Notes under the pieces: generated by a model
The model's database searches: none
What the model was told of the DNA's origin: nothing
Seen by the model: only the letters and a program-made list of their open reading frames with translations
Source of the DNA: an uncultured Prevotella sp.
Lineage (GTDB): Bacteria > Bacteroidota > Bacteroidia > Bacteroidales > Bacteroidaceae
Reading direction: 5' to 3'
DNA length: 45,824 nucleotides
NCBI GenBank assembly: GCA_900768785.1
Contig: CAAGEG010000101.1
Coordinates: 1 to 45,824 of the forward strand
Shown: positions 8,520 through 16,074 of the stretch, piece after piece
Layout of the letters: each line of letters begins with the position of its first letter
Numbering within the stretch: the stretch's first letter is position 1
Position numbers and translations under genes: made by a program

Positions 8520-8594
8520 GGTTCCGTAGCTCAGTTGGATTAGAGCAACGCCCTTCTAAGGCGTGGGTCTAGGGTTCGAATCCCTACGGAATCA
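8520..8594 (+). tRNA. tRNA-Arg (TCT)
   Basis: The acceptor GGTTCCG pairs with CGGAATC. The anticodon stem-loop CGCCCTTCTAAGGCG gives anticodon TCT, and the T-arm holds GGTTCGAATCC. The discriminator is A and CCA is not encoded. It reads AGA/AGG codons. Confidence 0.95.
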
Positions 8595-8600
8595 CTGTCA

Positions 8601-8627
8601 GGGAACGCCAAAAACGTTCCCTTTTTT
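8601..8627 (+). terminator. tRNA-Arg terminator
   Basis: GGGAACG (8601-8607) pairs with CGTTCCC (8615-8621), followed by six T. It starts 6 bp after the tRNA. Confidence 0.85.
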
Positions 8628-8768
8628 ATTTGTTTGGCAGTTGAAATAATATGCTTAACTACAACAACTATAATGATTAATATTTTTATTATTCAGTTTT
8701 TTGAGTGTGATAAAAAGGCTTTTATAAAACTTTTTACATTAAAAATGCGTTTTTTACATAGTTTTTTG

Positions 8769-8776
8769 TAATTTTG
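8769..8776 (+). promoter_or_regulatory. Possible ppiD promoter -7 element
   Basis: TAATTTTG matches TAnnTTTG, giving a leader of about 80 nt to the ATG at 8865. No TTTG sits at the -33 distance. The rest of the 270-bp gap after the tRNA terminator shows nothing recognisable. Confidence 0.4.
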
Positions 8777-8864
8777 TGCGCTAAATGTGTGTGTCGGTTC
8801 CTTATTTTTAACTAAACACATATGCTTGAAATGAAATAAACAAATAAATAATTAAATATTAATA

Positions 8865-11006
8865 ATGGCAGCATTAGGAAAAATCAGAAGCAAAGGCGTA
8901 TTCCTTATCTGTATTGTCGGATTTGCGCTTTTCGCATTTATTGCCGAAGAACTTGTGCGCTCTTGTGAGTCTACTCAAAATGAGAGCCGCCAAAGAGTAG
9001 GCGAACTAAATGGTGACAAAATCAGCGTTCAAGAGTTTCAAAAACTTGTTGATGAGTACACTAACGTAATTAAAATGACACAAGGTCGTGACAATCTTAC
9101 TGATGAAGAGCTCAATCAGATTAAGGATGTTGTATGGAACACCTTTGTACAGAATGAAATAATAGGTAAGGAAGCTGAGAAACTCGGATTGAAAGTTACC
9201 GATCAGGAACTTCAAAATGTCCTTAATCAAGGCACAAATCCAATGCTTTTACAAACTCCGTTCGTAAATCAGCAGACCGGTCGCTTTGATGCCAATCTTC
9301 TAAGAAAGTTCCTTGCAGAATACAAACAAGCAAAAACTTCTAATCCTCAAATGGCAGAGCAATATCAAGGCCTTTATGACTTCTGGTCATTTGTTGAGAA
9401 AAACATGCGTCAACAGTTGCTTGTACAAAAGTATCAAACACTTTTGGCAGGATGTATGCTCTCAAATCCAATATCTGCAAAGGCTGCATATAACGAAGAA
9501 AATCAAGAAAGCGACATACAACTTGCATCTTTTGCTTACTCTTCTATTAATGATAATAAGGTAACTGTTAGTGATGCAGACCTAAAAGCTAAATATGATG
9601 AGTTGAAACCTCGCTTCAAGCAATATGAAGAAACACGTAATATTAAATATGTAGATGTTCAAGTATTGCCTTCTGCATCAGACCGAGCAGCTTTAAACAA
9701 GGAAATTGAGAACATTAAGAATAGTCTTACAGAGGCTGCAGACCCAACAGAAGTAGTTAGAAAGAGCGGTTCTCTTGTTACATATCTTGGTATTCCACAG
9801 ACAAAAGCAGCATTCCCAAGCGACATAGCTGCAAAACTTGACTCTATGGCTGTAGGAACTGTTTCTTCTCCGGTAGAGAACAAACAAGACCAAACCATTA
9901 ATATTGTAAAGCTTATTTCAAAGACAGAGTTGCCCGATTCTGTTGAGTTCCGTGCGATACAGGTAACAGGTAGCACTCCTGAAGAGGCTGCTAAGAGAGC
10001 CGATAGCATATATGTAGCTCTTAATGGTGGCGCAGAATTTGAGGTTATAGCTAAGAAATATGGACAGACAGGTGCAAAGAATTGGATGACATCCGCACAA
10101 TATCAGAGTGCTCCTTCAATGGATTCTGACACAAAATCATACATTGATGCTCTTAACACTATGGCTGTTAATGAACTGAAAAACATCAAACTTTCTCAAG
10201 GAAATATCGTTTTACAGTTGACAGATCGCAAGGCTCTTGTTTCTAAATATGTAGCTGCTGTAGTTAAAAAACCTATTGAGTTCTCCAAAAACACTTATTC
10301 TGCAGCATACAACAAGTTCAGCCAGTTCGTAAGTGAGAACCAAAGTCTTGAACAGATGCAGAAGAGTGCCGCTAAATATGGATATAACGTTCAAGATCTT
10401 AACGATGTACGTAATGCAGACCATTATGTTGCAAATATTCGTGGCACACGTGATGCCTTGAAATGGATATTCGAAGCAAAAGAAAACGAGGTATCTCAAC
10501 TTTATGAATGTGGAAATAACGACCACCTTCTTGTAATTGTGATGACAAAAGTTAACGAGAAAGGTTATCGTGGACTTGATGATGAGAACGTAAAGAACTA
10601 TATCAAGCAGGAAGTAATACGTGACAAGAAGGCAGAAATGCTTATCGCCAAAGCAAAAGGTGTTAAGAATATAGGAGGTGCAAAGGCAAAAGGTGCAACC
10701 GTTTCAACAGTAAACCAAGTTACATTTGCCGCTCCTGTTTTCGTTCAATCTACAGGTATGAGCGAGCCGGCACTTAGTGGAGCTGTTGCAGCAACAGCAA
10801 AAGGTAAGTTCTCTGCACATGCTGTTAAGGGCTATGCAGGTGTTTACTTGTTCCAAGTTAACAACCGCCGTATGCGTCCTGTTAAGTTTAATGAAAAAGA
10901 ATACGAAGAACGTCTTAGCCAGAAGTCTCTTCAATATGCAAGCAACTTTATGCAAGAGTTGTATATCAAGGCAAATGTGAAAGACAATCGCTATCTCTTC
11001 TTCTAA
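8865..11006 (+). CDS. ppiD: PpiD/SurA-type peptidyl-prolyl isomerase, membrane anchored
   Basis: The 713-residue protein has a single N-terminal membrane anchor (about residues 11-29, GVFLICIVGFALFAFIAEEL) and otherwise lies in the periplasm. A SurA-like helical chaperone region follows (about 45-230, starting VGELNGDKISVQEFQKLVDEY). Parvulin-like segments follow (about 350-450 and 520-640, for example EEAAKRADSIYVALNGGAEFEVIAKKYG), as in the two-parvulin Bacteroidetes form. It helps fold outer-membrane and secreted proteins. In related genomes, as I recall, this gene usually follows the CNNM/CBS gene of the coaX cluster. Here it stands alone between tRNA-Arg and a strong terminator. Confidence 0.9.
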   Translation: MAALGKIRSKGVFLICIVGFALFAFIAEELVRSCESTQNESRQRVGELNGDKISVQEFQKLVDEYTNVIKMTQGRDNLTDEELNQIKDVVWNTFVQNEIIGKEAEKLGLKVTDQELQNVLNQGTNPMLLQTPFVNQQTGRFDANLLRKFLAEYKQAKTSNPQMAEQYQGLYDFWSFVEKNMRQQLLVQKYQTLLAGCMLSNPISAKAAYNEENQESDIQLASFAYSSINDNKVTVSDADLKAKYDELKPRFKQYEETRNIKYVDVQVLPSASDRAALNKEIENIKNSLTEAADPTEVVRKSGSLVTYLGIPQTKAAFPSDIAAKLDSMAVGTVSSPVENKQDQTINIVKLISKTELPDSVEFRAIQVTGSTPEEAAKRADSIYVALNGGAEFEVIAKKYGQTGAKNWMTSAQYQSAPSMDSDTKSYIDALNTMAVNELKNIKLSQGNIVLQLTDRKALVSKYVAAVVKKPIEFSKNTYSAAYNKFSQFVSENQSLEQMQKSAAKYGYNVQDLNDVRNADHYVANIRGTRDALKWIFEAKENEVSQLYECGNNDHLLVIVMTKVNEKGYRGLDDENVKNYIKQEVIRDKKAEMLIAKAKGVKNIGGAKAKGATVSTVNQVTFAAPVFVQSTGMSEPALSGAVAATAKGKFSAHAVKGYAGVYLFQVNNRRMRPVKFNEKEYEERLSQKSLQYASNFMQELYIKANVKDNRYLFF

Positions 11007-11041
11007 TAATAAAGCTTAAATTTTACACAATTTATATTATT

Positions 11042-11079
11042 AAGAGTCTTCAGATGAACAATCTGAAGACTCTTTTTTT
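11042..11079 (+). terminator. ppiD terminator
   Basis: A perfect 13-bp stem (AGAGTCTTCAGAT paired with its complement, 11043-11055 and 11061-11073) with a 5-base loop is followed by seven T. Confidence 0.95.
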
Positions 11080-11142
11080 GTAAAAAAAAGTCGTGTCGTT
11101 AAACTTTCATCATTATATATCGTCAAAATAATAAACAAAACC

Positions 11143-11493
11143 ATGATGAAAGAAGACGAAATACTAAAGAACAAATATGGCAATACCATACCTTTTAAGG
11201 TACCCGAAGGCTATTTTGAGACTCTTGCAGACAGAGTTATGACTGCCATTCCGCATGAACAACATCCCAAATGTGTACATATCAAGGTGCACCGTCCTTT
11301 GTATTTGCGTCCTTATGCATGGATATCGGCTACGGCAGCAATAGTTATAGGCTTTTTGTTTATTATCAGTAGTCCCATCACAGATATGTCTGATGCAGAG
11401 AAATATGCATCCTCAGACAACGGAATTGATAATGTTTATGAGTGTGCCATGCTTGATAATGATGATGTTTATGCCTATTTTAGCGGAGAATAA
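11143..11493 (+). CDS. Small single-pass membrane protein, anti-sigma-like
   Basis: The 116-residue protein begins MMKEDEILKNKYG and contains PFKVPEGYFETLADRVM. That FxVPEGYF motif is common in Bacteroidetes proteins encoded beside ECF sigma factors. One membrane segment lies at about residues 64-83 (ISATAAIVIGFLFIIS), followed by a short acidic periplasmic tail. The next gene, 66 bp on, encodes a secreted Spy/CpxP-like protein. The pair resembles the anti-sigma plus periplasmic sensor modules of this phylum, but no sigma factor gene is adjacent. ATG at 11146 could equally be the start. Confidence 0.7.
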   Translation: MMKEDEILKNKYGNTIPFKVPEGYFETLADRVMTAIPHEQHPKCVHIKVHRPLYLRPYAWISATAAIVIGFLFIISSPITDMSDAEKYASSDNGIDNVYECAMLDNDDVYAYFSGE

Positions 11494-11559
11494 GGCTGTT
11501 TGATATTTTTTTCGAATGTAGATTGATAATTGTAAAGATAAGACATAACCAATAAAAAG

Positions 11560-11979
11560 ATGAAGAAAACACTATATATATTTCTGCTTTTGACCTTCAC
11601 TTTATGCGTTTCTGCCCAAAAAAATCGCATGTCGCCTGAGAAATTTAAAAAAGATCTTGAGGCTTATATCATTAGTAATGCTAACCTTACATCAGCAGAA
11701 GCAACCAAGTTTAGTGCTATTTTTAATGACATGATGAGTAAACAACGTACTCTGCATAAGCAGATGAATACACTAAAAAAAGCCAAATGCTCAGACGAAG
11801 CATCATGTAGAAAGAACATCACTTTGCGCGATAAACTTGAAAAAGACAAGGTTAACTTGCAACAAATCTATCATCAGAAACTTCTCAAAGTAATACCTGC
11901 GACTAAAGTACACGATATTTTGCGTGCCGAAGATAGCTTCTTGCGTAAGGCGTTCCGCCATGCTGCAGGCAAAAAATAG
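11560..11979 (+). CDS. Periplasmic Spy/CpxP-like helical protein
   Basis: This 139-residue protein has a clear signal peptide (MKKTLYIFLLLTFTLCVSAQ, cleavage near residue 19). The mature part is all-helical and rich in Lys and charged residues. It contains MSPEKFKKDLEAYI and the long helix MSKQRTLHKQMNTLKKAK. That pattern fits the LTXXQ-type Spy/CpxP family of small periplasmic chaperones or stress sensors. It probably shares an mRNA with the preceding membrane protein. The assignment rests on size and helical pattern, so it is tentative. Confidence 0.65.
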   Translation: MKKTLYIFLLLTFTLCVSAQKNRMSPEKFKKDLEAYIISNANLTSAEATKFSAIFNDMMSKQRTLHKQMNTLKKAKCSDEASCRKNITLRDKLEKDKVNLQQIYHQKLLKVIPATKVHDILRAEDSFLRKAFRHAAGKK

Positions 11980-12081
11980 CTTGTTTTGAAGTGTCTGTTA
12001 GCTATATGTTAATTCATTTCAAAAAATATTGAATAGCATAATATCCGTTGTTTAATACAAATTATCTACAAACTTTACATT

Positions 12082-12138
12082 TAGATTTGCCTCGTAATAT
12101 AAACACTAAGTAATATTAGCGATATGCAAACGAGGCAA
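12082..12138. promoter_or_regulatory. Inverted repeat over promoter and start codon of the ArnT-like gene
   Basis: TTGCCTCGT (12087-12095) and ACGAGGCAA (12130-12138) form perfect 9-bp arms. The ATG at 12124 lies between the arms and codons 3-5 form the right arm. A TAGATTTG -7-like element at 12082-12089 overlaps the left arm. The repeat could be an operator, or an mRNA hairpin hiding the start if transcription begins further upstream. Confidence 0.45.
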
Positions 12139-13713
12139 TTGGTGTCATTCTTCCCCAACTTTACGACATGTTATAAACGAGATTTATACAGGTGTATATT
12201 CATTATAATATGTCTTCTTCCGGTATTAATAGGCAGAGATTTCACTCCAACCAATGAGTTGCGCTATCTTAGCATAGCCGATGAAGCGCTTGCCAACGGC
12301 AATTTTTTCGCTTTTACAAATCATGGTATACCTTATGCCGACAAGCCGCCTTTGTATCTGTGGCTTGTGATGGCTGCAAAGGTGATTGCCGGCAAGCATG
12401 TTATGCTGTTGTTGTCTATGTTTTCGGTTATTCCGGCATTTGTTTTAGCCGGCATAATGGGGCATTGGACTGCTGAAGAATATGGTAGAGACAAGGGACG
12501 ACTTGCCGTTTGGATGATAATGGGCAACATTATGATGATTGTCTTGATGGTTACTTTGCGCATGGATATGCTTATGACTATGTTTATTGTCTTGGCGTTG
12601 AGATGTTTTTTCAAGATATATCAAAATCGCGGAAATGTGGTTTTTGAGAAGTTTTTATTCCCTTTTTATGTTTTTATGGCAGTTTTCAGCAAGGGACCTA
12701 TTGGGTTTATTGTTCCTTTTGCTTCAACCATTTTTTTTCTTATATTGAGACATCGCATCAAAGACTTTAAGCGCTATTGGGGATTACAGACATTCGGAGT
12801 CTTGTTGCTATTGTTTTCAATATGGTTCCTATGCGTTTGGTATGAGGGTGGGGCAGATTATCTCTATAATCTTACCATTCATCAGACAATAGGGCGCGGC
12901 ATTAATGCTTTTCATCATAATCGTCCGTTCTGGTTTTATGCCGTTCATATTTTCTCTGTTTTGTTTCCGTTGTCGCTAATAGTCTTATTTTCAGTTTGCA
13001 AAGATATAATACACCTAAGAGATATGGGCGATTTCCGATTGCTAATGGCTGTTGTCGTAATTTCTACTTTTGTCGTTTTGTCAGCCATAAGCTCTAAGAT
13101 AGACATTTATCTGCTGCCTTTGATGCCTTTTATCATGACTTGGGCGGCACTTTTGTTGCATGATGTGAAACACAGTCGCTTGTCAGAAGTGCTTGCATAT
13201 TTGCCTTTTGCCTTGCTTGCCGCCGCTGCTTTGCTGTTCCCGTTAGTGCCTCCGTTGTTTGGAGTCAAGTATCTTGACCATGCTCCTTTCTATATGGCGG
13301 CATCTTTGCTTGCTGTTTTTTCTGTCATAGCCGTGATGAAGGTGCGTGATAATAATCTTCTTCAAGCAGTGAGGTTACAGACTATAGGTTTATATGTAAC
13401 ACTTTTTATTGCCGGTTTTGGCGTGAAACACATCAATCCGCATATTGGTTTAGGCAAGGCATGTCATGAGGCGTTGGTATTACGTGAGGAAACAGGAGGC
13501 AAAACGCCTATATATGAGTGGGACATTCATCGCTCCGAAGGTATGGATGTATATCTTGGCGATAATGCCATTAAGTTGAATAATGCCAAAGAAGCGTCTG
13601 TCGTTAATGGTATTATAATTACTAAAAGGTGCAATACCGACTATTTTAAAGGTCATAAGATAATAAATGCAGGTAATAAGATTGTAGTAGATATGTCGTC
13701 AAATGCAATTTAA
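12124..13713 (+). CDS. ArnT-like membrane glycosyltransferase (PMT/GT39/GT83 type)
   Basis: The 529-residue integral membrane protein has about eleven hydrophobic segments. The first periplasmic loop contains RDFTPTNELRYLSIADEAL and, after it, YADKPPLYLW. These are the acidic and KPPLY motifs of polyprenyl-phosphate-sugar glycosyltransferases such as ArnT and the PMT family. Such enzymes take a lipid-linked sugar in the periplasm and attach it to lipid A, glycan or protein; the substrate here is unknown. A soluble domain of about 100 residues ends the protein (ETGGKTPIYEWDIHRSEGMDVYLGDNA). A 9-bp inverted repeat encloses the start codon. There is no partner gene nearby. Confidence 0.85.
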   Translation: MQTRQLVSFFPNFTTCYKRDLYRCIFIIICLLPVLIGRDFTPTNELRYLSIADEALANGNFFAFTNHGIPYADKPPLYLWLVMAAKVIAGKHVMLLLSMFSVIPAFVLAGIMGHWTAEEYGRDKGRLAVWMIMGNIMMIVLMVTLRMDMLMTMFIVLALRCFFKIYQNRGNVVFEKFLFPFYVFMAVFSKGPIGFIVPFASTIFFLILRHRIKDFKRYWGLQTFGVLLLLFSIWFLCVWYEGGADYLYNLTIHQTIGRGINAFHHNRPFWFYAVHIFSVLFPLSLIVLFSVCKDIIHLRDMGDFRLLMAVVVISTFVVLSAISSKIDIYLLPLMPFIMTWAALLLHDVKHSRLSEVLAYLPFALLAAAALLFPLVPPLFGVKYLDHAPFYMAASLLAVFSVIAVMKVRDNNLLQAVRLQTIGLYVTLFIAGFGVKHINPHIGLGKACHEALVLREETGGKTPIYEWDIHRSEGMDVYLGDNAIKLNNAKEASVVNGIIITKRCNTDYFKGHKIINAGNKIVVDMSSNAI

Positions 13714-13765
13714 TAAAAACAGGTTATTGTATTTCATTTCCTCTTTGATTTCTATATTGGTTTAA

Positions 13766-13972
13766 TTCTACTGTTTCACCGAAGACATATCGGGCAATGA
13801 AGAGATGGCGAGAGCAGAAGCCGACAAATTTTTTGGTCGTACTATGTCGGGTTGCAGCCAAAGATTCATTCAATATGAACTTAAATCTAATGACAGATTT
13901 GGGTTTAATGATTATCAGGATAAAACAACAGAGTCCCGAAAGTGTTTGCCTTCGGGACTCTATGATTATTAA
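13766..13972 (+). pseudogene. Possible gene remnant between the ArnT-like gene and rpoD
   Basis: The frame 13766-13972 is open for 68 codons, and part of it has a protein-like composition (for example FTEDISGNEEMARAEADKFF, then FGFNDYQDK). It is preceded by an in-frame TAA at 13763 and its only good ATG is internal (13805). It runs into the rpoD terminator hairpin before stopping. I do not recognise it. It may be the decayed piece of a longer gene or chance. Confidence 0.25.
13931..13960 (-). terminator. rpoD terminator
   Basis: A perfect 10-bp inverted repeat, GAGTCCCGAA with TTCGGGACTC, has a 10-base loop. On the minus strand a T-rich run follows. It lies 50 bp past the rpoD stop. Its arms resemble those of the terminator at 126-160. 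Confidence 0.7.
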
Positions 13973-14010
13973 CAGTTTATTAAACTATGGAAAATTATTG
14001 ATGTGTCTTA

Positions 14011-14883
14011 TTATCCGAGATACTTCATAAGTATGCGAGCGTTGCCGCTTTCTCTTAGTTTGGCAATACTCTTTTCGCGTATTTGTCTTACACGTTCTCT
14101 TGTTAGTCCGAGTTGGTCGCCTATTTCTTCAAGTCCTTTTTCGTGACAACCGATGCCGAAACATTCGCGTATGATAGTAATTTCACGCTCTTTAAGAACG
14201 CGACCCAACACGGCGTTCAGTTCAAGTGCCATAGATTCGTGGTCAACAACACGGTCTGTGCGACTGTCTTCTCCGCTCGGCATTACATCAAGCATGCAGT
14301 TGTCTTCTCCGTCTTGGAATGGAGCGTCTATGCTGACATGGTGTCCGTCGGCTGCGAGTGACTGTCCTATCTTTTCTTCGTCAAGCTTTGTCATCTCTGA
14401 AAGCTCTGAAACAGAGGGATGACGCTGGTATTCTTGCTCGAATTTGTTTATCTCGTGATTTATTTTATTGAGCGAACCAACTTGGTTTAATGGCAGACGC
14501 ACGATACGACTTTGCTCTGCAATAGCTTGAAGTATGCTTTGGCGTATCCACCAAACGGCATAAGAGATGAACTTAAAACCGCGTGTCTCATCAAACTTCT
14601 GGGCTGCTTTTATAAGTCCGATATTGCCTTCGTCTATCAAGTCTGTAAGAGTAAGACCTTGATGTTGGTATTGTTTTGCTACAGAAACGACAAAACGCAG
14701 GTTGGCAGTCACGAGTTTGTTCTTTGCGCGTTCGCCTTCGGGACCTCCTTTCTTTATTTGTTGTGCGAGCTCAATCTCTTCGTCAATAGAGATAAGTGGT
14801 GCACGACCTATTTCAACAAGGTATTTATCAAGCGCTTCGCTGGAACGATTGGTGATGCTTTTCTGAATTTTTAGTTGTCTCAT
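14011..14883 (-). CDS. rpoD: Primary RNA polymerase sigma factor (RpoD/SigA)
   Basis: The 290-residue protein is the short primary sigma factor of the Bacteroidetes, without the acidic region 1.1. Region 1.2 is SSEALDKYLVEIGRAPLIS. Region 2 contains DLIDEGNIGLIKAAQKFDETRGFKF, then SYAVWWIRQSI. Region 3 is about residues 135-215. Region 4 holds the helix-turn-helix GLEEIGDQLGLTRERVRQIREK. It recruits the polymerase to the TTTG/TAnnTTTG promoters noted throughout this window. A TAATTTTG element lies upstream at 14964-14957, so it may transcribe its own gene. Confidence 0.96.
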   Translation of the reverse strand: MRQLKIQKSITNRSSEALDKYLVEIGRAPLISIDEEIELAQQIKKGGPEGERAKNKLVTANLRFVVSVAKQYQHQGLTLTDLIDEGNIGLIKAAQKFDETRGFKFISYAVWWIRQSILQAIAEQSRIVRLPLNQVGSLNKINHEINKFEQEYQRHPSVSELSEMTKLDEEKIGQSLAADGHHVSIDAPFQDGEDNCMLDVMPSGEDSRTDRVVDHESMALELNAVLGRVLKEREITIIRECFGIGCHEKGLEEIGDQLGLTRERVRQIREKSIAKLRESGNARILMKYLG

Positions 14884-14956
14884 CTGTATTTTTCTACCTT
14901 AAAAACGTAAGTAATTGATAATTAGGATAGTAACTCTAATTTTACTGAAAACGGTG

Positions 14957-14964
14957 CAAAATTA
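14957..14964 (-). promoter_or_regulatory. rpoD promoter -7 element
   Basis: Minus-strand TAATTTTG lies 74 bp before the rpoD ATG. The -33 half is not clear. Confidence 0.45.
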
Positions 14965-15062
14965 CAAAAAATATCAATATGTTGTGTGTTAAATGATATT
15001 AAATGTAGTGCCGGTTCATGTGTTAAGCCCTTGCAGTAGGCATTTTGCGATTGTCTGTATGG

Positions 15063-15566
15063 TTATAAATCCTTTATATATTTAATGTATTCTTCTTCAA
15101 AGTTGGGCGTAAAGATGCCTTTACCTATGTTTTCGGCTATCTCCTTTTTAGTCCAGAAGCGTCCTCCGTCAAGTTCTTCAGAGTTTGGGGATATGTTTCC
15201 GTTGTAGGTCATTATATTGACATAGACAAGTTCCCGCTCTTTTTTGCTGTCGTAAACATAGTATCCGAGAGACTTATAATTGTCAACGGCGATGCCAAGT
15301 TCTTCGTTTACTTCTCTTTTAATTGCTGTTGGTATGTCTTCACCATAGTCCACGTGTCCTCCGGTTGCCGTATCCCATTTGCCGGGTTGAATGTCTTTCC
15401 ATTCGGGACGCTTTTGCAAATATAAGTCACCTTGTTTATTAAAGACGTGCATGTGCACAACGGGATGTAGTATTCGACTGCCATTGTGTGCTTCTCCACG
15501 TGTTATCTTACCTGTAACATTACCGTTGGCATCAACTATAGGGAATATTTCTTTGCTGTTATCCAT
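15063..15566 (-). CDS. Nudix hydrolase
   Basis: I start the gene at the ATG at 15566 (MDNSKEIFPIVD), which gives 167 residues. The ATG at 15605 would add 13 residues without family character. The Nudix box is GGHVDYGEDIPTAIKREVNEELGI-like and intact: Gx5Ex7REVxEELG at about residues 75-97. It is preceded by HPVVHMHVFNKQGDLYLQKR, as in the YfcD/IPP-isomerase-like group. It hydrolyses a nucleoside diphosphate linked to some group X; the substrate is not readable. The 22-bp repeat array begins about 50 bp upstream of the start. Confidence 0.88.
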   Translation of the reverse strand: MDNSKEIFPIVDANGNVTGKITRGEAHNGSRILHPVVHMHVFNKQGDLYLQKRPEWKDIQPGKWDTATGGHVDYGEDIPTAIKREVNEELGIAVDNYKSLGYYVYDSKKERELVYVNIMTYNGNISPNSEELDGGRFWTKKEIAENIGKGIFTPNFEEEYIKYIKDL

Positions 15567-15614
15567 TTTTATGGCGTTTTTGTTTATTGTTATGCGTATT
15601 TGCAACTATGCTGT

Positions 15615-15724
15615 TTGTGATTTATAAACATATAGTTTACGATGCGTAAGTATGGTGTTTACGATGCGTAAGTATAGTGTTTATGATGCGTAAGTATGGT
15701 GTTTATGATACGTAAGTATGGTGT
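15615..15724. repeat. 22-bp tandem repeat array A, locus 1
   Basis: Four well-conserved 22-bp units (15637, 15659, 15681, 15703) share the core TAAGTATGGTGT with one or two changes per unit. A degenerate fifth unit precedes them (15615-15636). Within a unit TTACG-ATG-CGTAA is a short palindrome. There are no spacers. The same core forms the array at 32068-32199. Confidence 0.9.
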
Positions 15725-15762
15725 TTGGGATTTTAGAACCGTATTACATCCAATTTCTATTT

Positions 15763-15872
15763 TAGTCTTTCTTTCTTGCGTTTATGTCGTTCTCAATTTG
15801 CGTTCAGCCCATTCTCGTCTTGCGTTTTGCCCATTTACATTCTGCATTTGGGCTATTCTCAATTAACGTTTG
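15763..15872. repeat. 22-bp tandem repeat array B, locus 1
   Basis: Five units of exactly 22 bp (15763, 15785, 15807, 15829, 15851) share a core like TTCTCnnnTTGCGTTT. The sequence is unrelated to array A, 38 bp away, but the period is the same. The array ends 10 bp before the stop codon of the Cys-rich peptide gene on the minus strand. Confidence 0.75.
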
Positions 15873-15881
15873 GCATGTTTC

Positions 15882-16070
15882 CTAAAAGCAATCTTTTTTA
15901 TCGTTACAACAATTTGTGTTTGTACGTTGTTTGTGTTGTCGTTCCGAGCATTTTTCTGCAAGAGGACAACCGTCGCAACTACTCTTTTTGCCGGATACGG
16001 TTTGGTATATTCGGTAAGCTGCATATGCCACAGCGATGACGATAACTATAATAACGATAGTCAGTTGCAT
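15882..16070 (-). CDS. FeoB-associated-type Cys-rich membrane peptide
   Basis: The 62-residue protein has one N-terminal membrane helix (about residues 3-24, LTIVIIVIVIAVAYAAYRIY), then a Cys-rich cytoplasmic tail with CDGCPLAEKC and CC near the end. Six cysteines occur in the last 31 residues. This is the layout of the small FeoB-associated Cys-rich proteins, usually found next to the ferrous iron transporter FeoB. No feoB is present. It begins 4 bp after the ModF-like gene's stop, so it is the distal gene of that operon. Confidence 0.7.
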   Translation of the reverse strand: MQLTIVIIVIVIAVAYAAYRIYQTVSGKKSSCDGCPLAEKCSERQHKQRTNTNCCNDKKDCF

Positions 16071-16074
16071 AAAT

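Noticed and set aside
13797..14030. 77-residue plus-strand reading frame
   Set aside because: It runs through the rpoD terminator hairpin and overlaps the rpoD 3' end; the composition is not protein-like.
14512..14874. 120-residue frame opposite rpoD
   Set aside because: It is antisense to a certain gene and is explained by the codon pattern of rpoD.
15615..15872. CRISPR array
   Set aside because: The units are directly joined with no unique spacers, are only 22 bp long, and no cas genes are near.
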